From a virus: a stretch of DNA of 52,096 bases. The position numbers and the translations under genes were made by a program. This document shows, one piece after another, positions 6,099-13,080 of this stretch. Every line of letters begins with the position of its first letter. Position 1 is the stretch's first letter. The DNA is taken from IMG/VR virus record IMGVR_UViG_3300025168_000009, positions 1 through 52,096 of that record. One strand, written 5' to 3'. The notes under the pieces were generated by a model. It was not told the DNA's origin. It did no database searches and worked only from the letters and a program-made list of their open reading frames with translations.

Positions 6099-6244
6099 GA
6101 AAATACAAAGTAGTACTCTCATATCCAATAGAAGTAAATGCAGAAGATGAAACTCATGTTAAAGAAATTCTTATGGGAAGTAAACATTTGCAAAATGCAG
6201 CTGACTTAGAAGTTATAATCACGGAGATCAAAGATGAAAAATGA
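6095..6244 (+). CDS. 49-residue early protein
   Basis: The start ATG overlaps the previous stop (ATGA), a translational-coupling arrangement. The product has a beta-strand opening (KYKVVLSYPIEV) then a helix, compatible with a small alpha/beta fold such as those predicted for many phage DUFs. It overlaps the next gene by 11 bases. No family recognised. Confidence 0.6.
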   Translation: MRKYKVVLSYPIEVNAEDETHVKEILMGSKHLQNAADLEVIITEIKDEK

Positions 6245-6458
6245 TGAAATAAGTAGAGATAAATTAACTATAACAGACCCAAAACCTAGTTCTTTTGGCA
6301 GATCTACTATAGCAGTTAGGCAAAAAGAATCTGTAACAATCGATACTAAAGAAAATACTGTTCAATTACATGATTTTCACTATAGTTTTGATGAAATTAT
6401 AGCTATTGCTGACCAATTAAGAGTTTTAATTGCAAAATCAGAACCTACTTTTAGTTAG
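6234..6458 (+). CDS. 74-residue early protein
   Basis: The start follows ACGGAGATC, a good ribosome site inside the previous gene's end. The product is hydrophilic with a C-terminal helix (residues 52-68). No motif recognised. It is the last gene before a strong hairpin at 6468, so it may close a sub-operon. Confidence 0.65.
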   Translation: MKNDEISRDKLTITDPKPSSFGRSTIAVRQKESVTIDTKENTVQLHDFHYSFDEIIAIADQLRVLIAKSEPTFS

Positions 6459-6467
6459 TTGGAGGAT

Positions 6468-6510
6468 ATAAGGGAGATAAGTAAGCTTCAAGGTTGAAAA
6501 TCTCCCTTAT
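6468..6510 (+). terminator. Eleven-bp perfect hairpin, possible terminator
   Basis: ATAAGGGAGAT (6468-6478) pairs perfectly with ATCTCCCTTAT (6500-6510). A small TTCA/TGAA hairpin sits in the loop. A moderately T-rich stretch (TATTTACTT) follows, so this is the most terminator-like of the early-strand elements. It could partly stop transcription before the recombination/replication genes. Confidence 0.5.
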
Positions 6511-6552
6511 TATTTACTTGTATGTGTGATATTTATCACATTATATTTTCCA

Positions 6553-6708
6553 ATGGTTAGCGAATCAAGTATAGAAGATACAGTTATTAAATCTTATTTA
6601 GAATTATATCTACGTTCATTAAACGAGTCACGTTCACATAAATTTATAACTATAATTAAAACAAGAATGCTTGAATTAATTAAACGTAAACAATTAAGAA
6701 ACCAATAA
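6553..6708 (+). CDS. Possible small helical protein
   Basis: This 51-residue reading from an ATG at 6553 gives a well-composed helical protein ending in a basic tail. An in-frame GTG at 6526 would add nine residues. Neither start has a clear ribosome site, unlike almost every neighbour, so expression is uncertain. No family recognised. Confidence 0.4.
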   Translation: MVSESSIEDTVIKSYLELYLRSLNESRSHKFITIIKTRMLELIKRKQLRNQ

Positions 6709-6731
6709 GTTAAAATAAAAGGAGTAAATAT

Positions 6732-7208
6732 ATGGAAGAAAATGTTCCTAAGGGCAATCTTGTCCCCCAAGAATTACCTGTTGTAGAATCATCTGAAGTT
6801 TTAATGTCTGATAAATTAGACAAACTAGCTGCTGCGTTATGTAAAGCACAATCAGAAATGAAAGGTGCTGAGAAAAAATCTGTTAATCCTTTCTTTAAAT
6901 CTGGATATGCTGATTTGCATACTGTTATAGAGGCCTCTGTCCCACATTTAAACAAACATGGAATAGCAGTAATTCAAGGTAATGATGGTAAAGTTGGTGT
7001 GTTTTATGTAACTACTATGTTATTACATGAATCAGGTCAATGGATAAAATCTAAACTAAAAATGCCTATAGAAAAAGCTACTGCTCAAAGCATTGGCTCT
7101 ACTATTACATACGGTCGTAGATACGGTTTATCTGCAATAGCAGGTATATCTCAATACGATGATGATGGTAATATAGCATCAGGCAAAGGTTTAACAACTA
7201 ATAAATAA
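6732..7208 (+). CDS. erf: ERF-family single-strand annealing recombinase
   Basis: The 158-residue protein carries the ERF hallmarks: NPFFKSGYADL at residues 52-62, and AQSIGSTITYGRRYGLSAIAG ending near 138 followed by an acidic DDDGN. ERF proteins anneal complementary single strands and drive phage recombination and circularisation of terminally redundant genomes. Start chosen for AAAAGGAG upstream. It is followed 12 bases later by a DUF669-like ssDNA-binding gene, a standard pair in phage recombination modules. It lacks the long C-terminal extension of P22 Erf. Confidence 0.9.
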   Translation: MEENVPKGNLVPQELPVVESSEVLMSDKLDKLAAALCKAQSEMKGAEKKSVNPFFKSGYADLHTVIEASVPHLNKHGIAVIQGNDGKVGVFYVTTMLLHESGQWIKSKLKMPIEKATAQSIGSTITYGRRYGLSAIAGISQYDDDGNIASGKGLTTNK

Positions 7209-7220
7209 AAAGGAGTAAAA

Positions 7221-7790
7221 ATGGCTGTAAAAACAATGACTGCAAAAACAGGTGGTGGTGGCAAATTTGACGATGGTTGGCATGAGCTTACTATTTCAAA
7301 AGCTGAGTATGGTACATACACGGCTGCTACTGGTGATTTAAAATATATAACCTTATCATTTGAAAACTACCCTGATAACATGGATCTTCGTATCTATGAA
7401 GCTTTTGTAAAGAAAACTGGTGAAGAATTTAAAGTAGCTAGTTTATTTAAAATGGCAAATGCTGGAATCATGGGTGTGCTTAAAGATCCAAGTGGTAAAA
7501 ATCCTGTTATTCAATATGATGATGAAGCTGAAAACTTAATAGGTAAAAAAGTTAATGTTTTATTTTATAAAGAAACAAAATCAGGCAAAGGTTATACTCG
7601 CATGCATGACTTATTAGCTCCTGTAGTACAAGAAGGTGAGCATTTGTCTTATGCAGAAGATAAGGTTGAAGGTATAAAGAAAGGTGTAGAAAATAGCTTG
7701 AAAAAGAAGCTAGAAAACATGACACCTAATACTGGCTTTGCTACTGCAAATGTAGAGACTACTGAAACTACTAGTACTGAAATGTTCTAA
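7221..7790 (+). CDS. DUF669-like, putative ssDNA-binding protein
   Basis: The 189-residue protein has a beta-rich N-terminal domain (residues 15-135: DDGWHELTI, YITLSFENY, VNVLFYKET) and a disordered Thr/Glu-rich tail ending in a short aromatic tip, MF. An acidic tail with a terminal Phe is typical of ssDNA-binding proteins that recruit partners. Placement after ERF supports a DUF669-type or SSB-like role in replication and recombination. The OB fold is inferred from pattern, not shown. Confidence 0.65.
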   Translation: MAVKTMTAKTGGGGKFDDGWHELTISKAEYGTYTAATGDLKYITLSFENYPDNMDLRIYEAFVKKTGEEFKVASLFKMANAGIMGVLKDPSGKNPVIQYDDEAENLIGKKVNVLFYKETKSGKGYTRMHDLLAPVVQEGEHLSYAEDKVEGIKKGVENSLKKKLENMTPNTGFATANVETTETTSTEMF

Positions 7791-7795
7791 TAAAA

Positions 7796-7874
7796 TTAGC
7801 GTTGGAACATGGTCACAAACTCCTCACTAGAGAACGGGAATATTGTTCACAAACAGGTAAAGCTGCAACGCTAA
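7796..7874 (+). ncRNA. Nine-bp stem-closed spacer element
   Basis: TTAGCGTTG (7796-7804) pairs perfectly with CAACGCTAA (7866-7874). Inside, GAAC (7832-7835) pairs with GTTC (7845-7848), and a CTC/GAG arm may form before it. The element fills the spacer between the ssDNA-binding-like gene and the 7891 gene. Confidence 0.5.
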
Positions 7875-7890
7875 CAATTATGGAGATAAT

Positions 7891-8064
7891 ATGGCAAAAA
7901 AAGTACCAAAAGAAATAGCAACTGAACTGTATAAAGCTATAAGTAGGCTTGAATACTCTACAGAATTACTAAAAATGTGGGTACAATACATGGATAGTGA
8001 TCTAACGGAAGCTGAAGAAATATTAGTACAAAAATCTAAAAACTTTTTAGGAGATAAATCATGA
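7891..8064 (+). CDS. 57-residue helical protein
   Basis: An ATGGAGAT ribosome site precedes the ATG, and the stop overlaps the next start (ATGA). The product is one or two amphipathic helices with alternating acidic and hydrophobic residues. No recognised motif. Its position before a winged-helix-like gene suggests a small accessory to replication or regulation, without direct evidence. Confidence 0.65.
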   Translation: MAKKVPKEIATELYKAISRLEYSTELLKMWVQYMDSDLTEAEEILVQKSKNFLGDKS

Positions 8065-8354
8065 AATACTACAACACAACTTCACAAACAGGAGAAGAAT
8101 TAAAAGATTCTTGGACTAAAGCTATAAAGCAGGATGATATCATATTATTGTTGTTTGCAAGAAATAAAAATATGACTTTTACACCTTTTGATGTGCAAAA
8201 CATTCTTAAACATGATTATAGTAAAGATTATCCAATAACTTCAATCAGAAGGTCTATGAATACATTAACAGAAATAGAAGCTTTAGAAAAAACTTCAATT
8301 AAAAGAAAGGGAAAATATGGTAAAAGTAATTATTGCTGGAAATACTCTTCTTAA
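8061..8354 (+). CDS. Winged-helix-like DNA-binding protein
   Basis: The 97-residue protein reads as a winged helix: helices near residues 22-50 (DDIILLLFARNK, FTPFDVQNIL), a recognition-helix-like SIRRSMNTLTEIEALEK (60-76), then a Lys/Gly wing and NYCWKY strand. Such short proteins are common early phage DNA-binding factors. It is coupled to the previous gene and sits 9 bases before the primase-helicase, so a replication-initiator or regulator role is reasonable inference. Confidence 0.6.
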   Translation: MKYYNTTSQTGEELKDSWTKAIKQDDIILLLFARNKNMTFTPFDVQNILKHDYSKDYPITSIRRSMNTLTEIEALEKTSIKRKGKYGKSNYCWKYSS

Positions 8355-8363
8355 GGAGAATAA

Positions 8364-10100
8364 ATGATAAAAGAATATGCATTTGGTTTATCAAACAGAC
8401 ATCATTTTGGTGATGTTCAAGACGTAGAAAAATGGATGGGTATGGAACAAGACACTTTTATGTCCTTATGGGATTATGATGGTCACGTTGTTGATTATGT
8501 TAAAGAAAAAAGTACACTTGCTTCATATGATGGTATGTTATACATGCCAGACGAATTTCTTCTTGACGTTGATGGAGAGAACCCCGATAAAGCTAAACAG
8601 AAAGCTGTTGGCTTAACAATATTATTAGATGATTTATGTATACCATATCAAGTTTACTTTTCAGGAACTGGATTTCATATAGGCATACCTGGATCTGCAT
8701 TTAGATGGAACCCCTCAGCTGATTTGCACTTAAAAGTTAAAGACGAGCTTCAAGCTAGAGGTATATACGAATTTGCAGACATATCTGTATCTGATAAAAC
8801 AAGACTTATTAGAGTAGTTAACACAAGAAATAGTAAGTCTAAGCTTTATAAAATACCCTTATCACATAGTGAATTACACAACTCAGTAACAAATATACAG
8901 GAATTAGCAAGAACACAAAGGTCTAAGTATAAAATGACTATTTTAGAATGTGAACCCGTATTTGACGTTCTGACCCGTAAAGCTGTAGCAAGTGATAAAG
9001 AGTTTGAAACTGTAACGCTTGGTAGAAATCCTGACCCTGTGTGGTATCCATGTATACAGACAATGATGAGTGGTAGTGCTCAAGGATCTAGGCATCAAAT
9101 AGCTTTAAGAATATCAGGCTATTTAAGATGGAGATATCCTGAACATGTAGTTAGGCTTATCATGGAAGATTGGCGACAAAGAGTTGATTTAAAGTCACAT
9201 CCTTTTACTAAAAAAGAAATGGATAAAATAGTAACTGATTGCTATGAAGGTCATAATGGTAACGGATATAACTACGGTTGTACAGATACTCATATGGATA
9301 ATCATTGCCAGTCTACTTGCAGGCTTTATAAATCTAAAAAGTCACAAAACATTATGGATGCTAGCTCTATGGATAAAGAGTTAGTAGATTTTCTTACAAA
9401 AGATCTTGATCCTATAGATATAGGTAAGTTTTATAATCAAACTTTTCCTATATATCCAGGCGAGGTTGTAATATTACAGGCTCCACCAAAATCTATGAAA
9501 ACTATGTTATTGCAAAATTGGGTTAATAAACTCAAAAGAAAAACATATTTTATAGAAATGGAAATGTCTGCTAGACAAATGTGGATGAGATTTGTAATGA
9601 TGGAAAAAGGTTGGTCTGAAGAAGAGCTACGTGCTAATTATATAGAGCATGCTAAGAGTATAACTGAAGACTTTCAGCAATGGTTAACCATAGATTACAG
9701 TCCCTGTTATGCGCATGAATTAAATAAACGTATAATGATGCTTCCATATAAACCTGAAATAATTGTTGTTGATCACATGGGATTATTTAGATCTCAAAAG
9801 TCAGATAACAATATGAAAGTAGAAGAAGTATCTCAAGCTTTAATGGAACTTGCAATTCAGAACAATGTAGTAGTATTTGCAGTGTCTGAAATAACTAAGC
9901 AAGCGTTTCATGAAGGCATGGATATAACTTCTGCTAAAGGCTCATTTCGTGTAGGCTATAATGCTAATAAAGTCTTATCTCTAACTCCTTATAAGGATGA
10001 AAATAACTTAATCAAGCAATTAAAGATTCAGTGTACAGCTAATAGAGAGAAAGAAGGATTAAACTTAGAACTTAACGTAAATGGAGCAACTATAGGATGA
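8364..10100 (+). CDS. AEP-type primase fused to PriL-like Cys domain and RecA-fold helicase
   Basis: The 578-residue protein has three parts. Residues 60-165 carry archaeo-eukaryotic primase motifs: DVD at 68-70, SGTGFH at 100-105, and a basic SDKTRLIRVVN motif at 143-153. Residues 228-322 have C230, C306, C315 and C319 around a helical core, resembling the Fe-S domain of primase large subunits. Residues 365-545 form a RecA/DnaB-like ATPase with a variant Walker A (APPKSMKT, 373-380) and Walker B (EIIVVD, 465-470). It probably primes and unwinds phage DNA. No DNA polymerase gene is present, so host polymerase or primase-polymerase activity must extend. Confidence 0.8.
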   Translation: MIKEYAFGLSNRHHFGDVQDVEKWMGMEQDTFMSLWDYDGHVVDYVKEKSTLASYDGMLYMPDEFLLDVDGENPDKAKQKAVGLTILLDDLCIPYQVYFSGTGFHIGIPGSAFRWNPSADLHLKVKDELQARGIYEFADISVSDKTRLIRVVNTRNSKSKLYKIPLSHSELHNSVTNIQELARTQRSKYKMTILECEPVFDVLTRKAVASDKEFETVTLGRNPDPVWYPCIQTMMSGSAQGSRHQIALRISGYLRWRYPEHVVRLIMEDWRQRVDLKSHPFTKKEMDKIVTDCYEGHNGNGYNYGCTDTHMDNHCQSTCRLYKSKKSQNIMDASSMDKELVDFLTKDLDPIDIGKFYNQTFPIYPGEVVILQAPPKSMKTMLLQNWVNKLKRKTYFIEMEMSARQMWMRFVMMEKGWSEEELRANYIEHAKSITEDFQQWLTIDYSPCYAHELNKRIMMLPYKPEIIVVDHMGLFRSQKSDNNMKVEEVSQALMELAIQNNVVVFAVSEITKQAFHEGMDITSAKGSFRVGYNANKVLSLTPYKDENNLIKQLKIQCTANREKEGLNLELNVNGATIG

Positions 10101-10285
10101 AAATGTTACAAGTTACAATATGGTTAAACCCTGATGATGAAACTTGGTACAAAGGTACATTTATCACTACTCAAGAATGGTTGATGATAGAAAAAGAACG
10201 AATTTCTAAATCGATAAACAAAAGGGTAGTGATAAAGACACATGAAAATGGATCTAAAGCATTATTTAGGGAGAAAATAAGATGA
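10097..10285 (+). CDS. 62-residue protein coupled to the primase-helicase
   Basis: The start overlaps the primase-helicase stop (ATGA). The product has an aromatic, strand-like N-terminus (VTIWLNPDDETWYKGTF) and a basic C-terminal half. No family recognised. Tight coupling to the replication gene and to the next gene suggests co-expression in a fixed ratio. Confidence 0.65.
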   Translation: MKMLQVTIWLNPDDETWYKGTFITTQEWLMIEKERISKSINKRVVIKTHENGSKALFREKIR

Positions 10286-10431
10286 GTATAGAACAACGAC
10301 AAGATAAAATGACTGCTGATGCTGATTGGAGAGAAGGCATAAATGCTTTTAGAATGCAAACTATAGAAGCATTAGCAATTATAAATGAAGAACTAAAAAA
10401 AATACAACAAAAAATAAAGGAGACCCCATGA
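10282..10431 (+). CDS. 49-residue coiled-coil-like protein
   Basis: ATGA overlaps join it to the genes on both sides. The product is almost entirely charged helix with heptad-like Ile/Leu spacing (residues 24-47), compatible with a small coiled coil. No known family. Confidence 0.6.
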   Translation: MSIEQRQDKMTADADWREGINAFRMQTIEALAIINEELKKIQQKIKETP

Positions 10432-11207
10432 ACCCGTATTTACCAATAAGAAAAGTACCATTAGACTATAATGGTATATCATCATCTGCATTCTCAGTTC
10501 AAATGGACAAAGGAGGAGATGGTTGGAAAGAAGCTGGAGTGGTAGGACAAAACTATATGTTACTATCAAATGAAGAAGTAAAGCAAGCTGCTACACAAGT
10601 ATCTGAAGAATGTAATATAGAATTTGTACATGACAGAACTTTCTTTAATGGAAGACAGTATATATATTCTATGAAATCACCTGATGTTGTTGGAACAATT
10701 AAAAAAGATGACGATATAGCTTTAGGTATGCAGTTTTGGAATAGCTATGATGGTAGTAAATCATTTGGATATTCATTAATGCTATTTAGGTTAGTCTGTA
10801 CTAATGGAATGATGAGTAAAGATTATTTTAATACATACAGATTTAAGCATGAGCCTACGTCTGAGAATTGGGATGAAAATCTACAACAAGTAGTTACTAA
10901 TCTTAACAGTATGTCTAATGGTAGCTATAAAATTGAAGAATTTATATCTAGTCTTAGACAGTTAAGCAATCTTGATGTTACAATGGATGAGCTTGGCAAC
11001 ATTAGGCACAATCATTTACAAGATATACCTGTAGGATTATGGGGACAAATTGTAGATAGATTTACAAAAACAAATAAAGAAGATTATAGTGGTTGGAATC
11101 TGCTAAATGCTAGTACAGATATACTTTGGCACAAAGAAAATCCAACTGTTGCATCTTATAACCAAAATCAATTAATTGTTGATGGCTTGTGTAAAGCTGT
11201 AGCATAA
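10428..11207 (+). CDS. DUF932-family phage/plasmid protein
   Basis: The 259-residue protein matches the DUF932 pattern: an N-terminal region around YMLLSNEEV, a central FRLVCTNGMM motif (residues about 122-131) and a helical C-terminal half. DUF932 proteins are widespread in phages and plasmids near replication and recombination genes. Their activity is not settled. AAGGAG precedes the start. Context between the primase-helicase and DUF1599 genes fits a DNA-metabolism role. Confidence 0.75.
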   Translation: MNPYLPIRKVPLDYNGISSSAFSVQMDKGGDGWKEAGVVGQNYMLLSNEEVKQAATQVSEECNIEFVHDRTFFNGRQYIYSMKSPDVVGTIKKDDDIALGMQFWNSYDGSKSFGYSLMLFRLVCTNGMMSKDYFNTYRFKHEPTSENWDENLQQVVTNLNSMSNGSYKIEEFISSLRQLSNLDVTMDELGNIRHNHLQDIPVGLWGQIVDRFTKTNKEDYSGWNLLNASTDILWHKENPTVASYNQNQLIVDGLCKAVA

Positions 11208-11213
11208 AACTTA

Positions 11214-11285
11214 TAAGGGGGTACGCTTCTAACCTTGATAAAAGCAACCAGTGTATTCACACGAAACCTAATAGCTGCCCCCTTA
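11214..11285 (+). ncRNA. Three-way-junction spacer element
   Basis: The closing stem TAAGGGGGTA (11214-11223)/TGCCCCCTTA (11276-11285) has 10 bp with one G-U. Arm two is GCTT (11225-11228)/AAGC (11242-11245), and arm three is GTGT (11251-11254)/ACAC (11259-11262) with an ATTC tetraloop. It begins seven bases after the DUF932 stop codon. A G-rich 5' strand and C-rich 3' strand recur in other early elements. Confidence 0.6.
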
Positions 11286-11301
11286 ATTTTAAAGGAAACA
11301 A

Positions 11302-11493
11302 ATGATAACAATAAACAATGAAGAATATCAAGCACTGTGTAAAGTTGTTGATTACTTGCATGATGACGAGTTAAAGCATTATGAAGAAGAATCAATAATG
11401 GTAGATGGAGAATATAATAAACATCATATATGGCACTCAGTTAATACTCTGTCATTAATGTTAAAAGAATATCAAGCAAAGGAGACAGTTTAA
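11302..11493 (+). CDS. 63-residue early protein
   Basis: AAAGGA precedes the start. The product is helical with an His/Glu-rich middle (LHDDELKHYEEE). It overlaps the following gene by one base. No family recognised. Confidence 0.65.
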   Translation: MITINNEEYQALCKVVDYLHDDELKHYEEESIMVDGEYNKHHIWHSVNTLSLMLKEYQAKETV

Positions 11494-11843
11494 TGAAATA
11501 CGAATGTGCAGAAACATATGTAGAAATGGAAAAAATATATCCAGAAATGATAAGTGAATTTGAAAGCATAACACATGATATGTTGCAACTTTTTTGCATG
11601 AAACAGTCTGATTATGGCCCTACAAACATAGGAATGGGTTCTTTGGTAGTGGATACTGATGAAAAGGTAAAACGCTCTTTATTAGCCCTTTCTATTAGAA
11701 TTAACGATAAAACTCAAAGATTGATTAATCTTACTATGAACAATAAAGATCCTAAAAATGAGAGTTTAGAAGATACTTTTATAGATATAGCTAATTATGC
11801 TGTAATGGCTTTAATTGTTAATAGAAAATTATGGGGTAAATAA
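11493..11843 (+). CDS. DUF1599 (nucleotide-modification-associated) protein
   Basis: The 116-residue protein has the DUF1599 layout: KQSDYGPTNIG near residue 37, LALSIRINDKTQRLINL near 66, and ESLEDTFIDIANYAVMAL near 89. The family is associated with nucleotide or base-modification gene sets and is structurally related to all-alpha nucleotide hydrolase-like folds. No partner base-modification genes are seen here, so the substrate is unknown. AAGGAGACAG precedes the start. Confidence 0.75.
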   Translation: MKYECAETYVEMEKIYPEMISEFESITHDMLQLFCMKQSDYGPTNIGMGSLVVDTDEKVKRSLLALSIRINDKTQRLINLTMNNKDPKNESLEDTFIDIANYAVMALIVNRKLWGK

Positions 11844-12080
11844 ATGTATGGAGTAAATGCAAAGCTGTCTAAAGCTGATTTTAAATGTCATATGTGTCAT
11901 TCTTATAAAAATCAAGACGTATACATATGGGGCAACTTTGAAATTTTACCAAAACATCCGTATCAAGAATATAGGATATGTAAAAAATGTGCTATAAGAG
12001 AGCATGGAAGTAAACGTGTAAAACTAGAAACAATAATAGATGAAAGGACAAAACAATGGCTGGAAAAACAAAGACAGTAA
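11844..12080 (+). CDS. Small zinc-finger protein
   Basis: The start follows the previous stop directly. The 78-residue product has two Cys pairs, CHMC (residues 15-18) and CKKC about 33 residues later, giving a likely zinc ribbon. The C-terminal helix is basic. It probably contacts nucleic acid or another phage protein; no specific family is recognised. Confidence 0.65.
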   Translation: MYGVNAKLSKADFKCHMCHSYKNQDVYIWGNFEILPKHPYQEYRICKKCAIREHGSKRVKLETIIDERTKQWLEKQRQ

Positions 12081-12283
12081 AAGAAAAACCTAAAAGTATG
12101 GTGATAGAAACTCCTCCGCCAACTAAAATCAAACCTAATAATACAGCGACAGGATTGCCTAGAGATATAGAATTTTTAGGAAAAGCTTTGGTTACGCAGA
12201 CTAATAGAATTAATGAATTAGAACTTTCATTAGAAACTATGGGTAAAAAGCTTAAAAGAATAATGGAAAGGATGGGTCTATGA
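12056..12283 (+). CDS. Small protein with C-terminal coiled coil
   Basis: It overlaps the previous gene by 25 bases; AAAGGAC provides a ribosome site. The 75-residue product has a Lys/Pro-rich N-terminus and a C-terminal heptad helix (residues 42-73, LVTQTNRINELELSL...). The next gene is also coiled-coil rich, so the two may pair. Function unknown. Confidence 0.6.
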   Translation: MAGKTKTVKEKPKSMVIETPPPTKIKPNNTATGLPRDIEFLGKALVTQTNRINELELSLETMGKKLKRIMERMGL

Positions 12284-12549
12284 TTAAAAGCTCAGGGTTG
12301 CAAAAAAACTTTGAGATAGCTTTAGAAAAAGTAGACATATTAACTGAGCATAATGAAAGATTGATGGATAAAGTAGTAGACTTAGAATATGAATTATCTC
12401 AATCTAAAAATTCTGTTGATAACTCAAAAAATGTAATACCTTTAAGAAATAGTCACAGATTAAATGAAATAACAAAAGGAGCTGAAAAAGCTATAGAAAG
12501 ATATAAACAATATTTAAATAAGGAGTTTCCAAATGCCAAGTCCAAGTAA
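12280..12549 (+). CDS. Small coiled-coil protein
   Basis: ATGA overlap with the gene before and 17-base overlap with the gene after. The 89-residue protein has a strong heptad pattern at residues 12-43 and a basic C-terminal helix. No enzymatic motif. It may be a partner of the preceding coiled-coil protein. Confidence 0.6.
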   Translation: MIKSSGLQKNFEIALEKVDILTEHNERLMDKVVDLEYELSQSKNSVDNSKNVIPLRNSHRLNEITKGAEKAIERYKQYLNKEFPNAKSK

Positions 12550-12859
12550 AGCTAAAGGCAATAGATTTGAAAGAGAAGTAGTAAATAAAGCAACTGAATC
12601 TGGTTTAACAGCAAAAAGAGCATGGGGAAGCAATGGTGCTTCTTTAGGTATGCATGAAGAAGTAGACTTAATTATAGGTAAAGATCCTGTAATTAAAATA
12701 CAAGCTAAGTGTAGAAAAAGTCTTGCATCATTTCTTCAACCAACAGAACATGTAGATGCTGTAGTATGTAAGCAAGATAGAGGTGAAACTTTAATAATAC
12801 TAAGATTTGATGATTGGTTAGAGAATAAGTTTATCTGTTCAATGGTGGAGGAAAGATAG
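12533..12859 (+). CDS. Hjc-like Holliday junction resolvase (PD-(D/E)xK nuclease)
   Basis: The 108-residue protein matches the Hjc-type fold: KGNRFEREVV with E13, a VDLI strand with D45, and IQAK with Q57 and K59 as the third and fourth catalytic positions (Q in place of the usual E). These small nucleases cut branched DNA in recombination and before packaging. AATAAGGAG precedes the start. Together with ERF and the ssDNA-binding candidate it completes a recombination set. The Q substitution occurs in the family but activity should not be assumed. Confidence 0.8.
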   Translation: MPSPSKAKGNRFEREVVNKATESGLTAKRAWGSNGASLGMHEEVDLIIGKDPVIKIQAKCRKSLASFLQPTEHVDAVVCKQDRGETLIILRFDDWLENKFICSMVEER

Positions 12860-13035
12860 TGGAGAAAGGCAGTAAAAATGTTGGATTTAGTATAAACAAA
12901 GATTATGTAGCATTGTATGTTTTTCCATTAGGCATAGAGCTATTTGCTATAGCAGAAGATATAGAAATAGGAATTACAATATGGCCAGTTAAATTAACAT
13001 TTTGCATTGGCAGAAATCGTACTTTGTTTAGTTAA
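12859..13035 (+). CDS. Last early gene, 58-residue protein, GTG start
   Basis: The GTG start overlaps the previous TAG stop by one base, and GGAGGAAAG lies 5-12 bases upstream. The product looks like a small beta-sheet protein (YVALYVFPLG, IEIGITIWPVKLTFCIG). It ends nine bases before the convergent hairpin. No family recognised. Confidence 0.6.
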   Translation: MEKGSKNVGFSINKDYVALYVFPLGIELFAIAEDIEIGITIWPVKLTFCIGRNRTLFS

Positions 13036-13043
13036 AAGAAGTA

Positions 13044-13080
13044 GCGTAGGTAGTGTGTTTATCTCCCATACTATCTACGC
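13044..13080. terminator. Bidirectional hairpin between convergent units
   Basis: GCGTAGGTAGTGTG (13044-13057) pairs with CATACTATCTACGC (13067-13080), 14 bp with two G-U pairs and a 9-nt loop. The leftward unit's last stop codon lies inside the stem, and the rightward unit ends at 13035. This is the expected position for a shared terminator, though flanking T-runs are weak. Confidence 0.7.
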
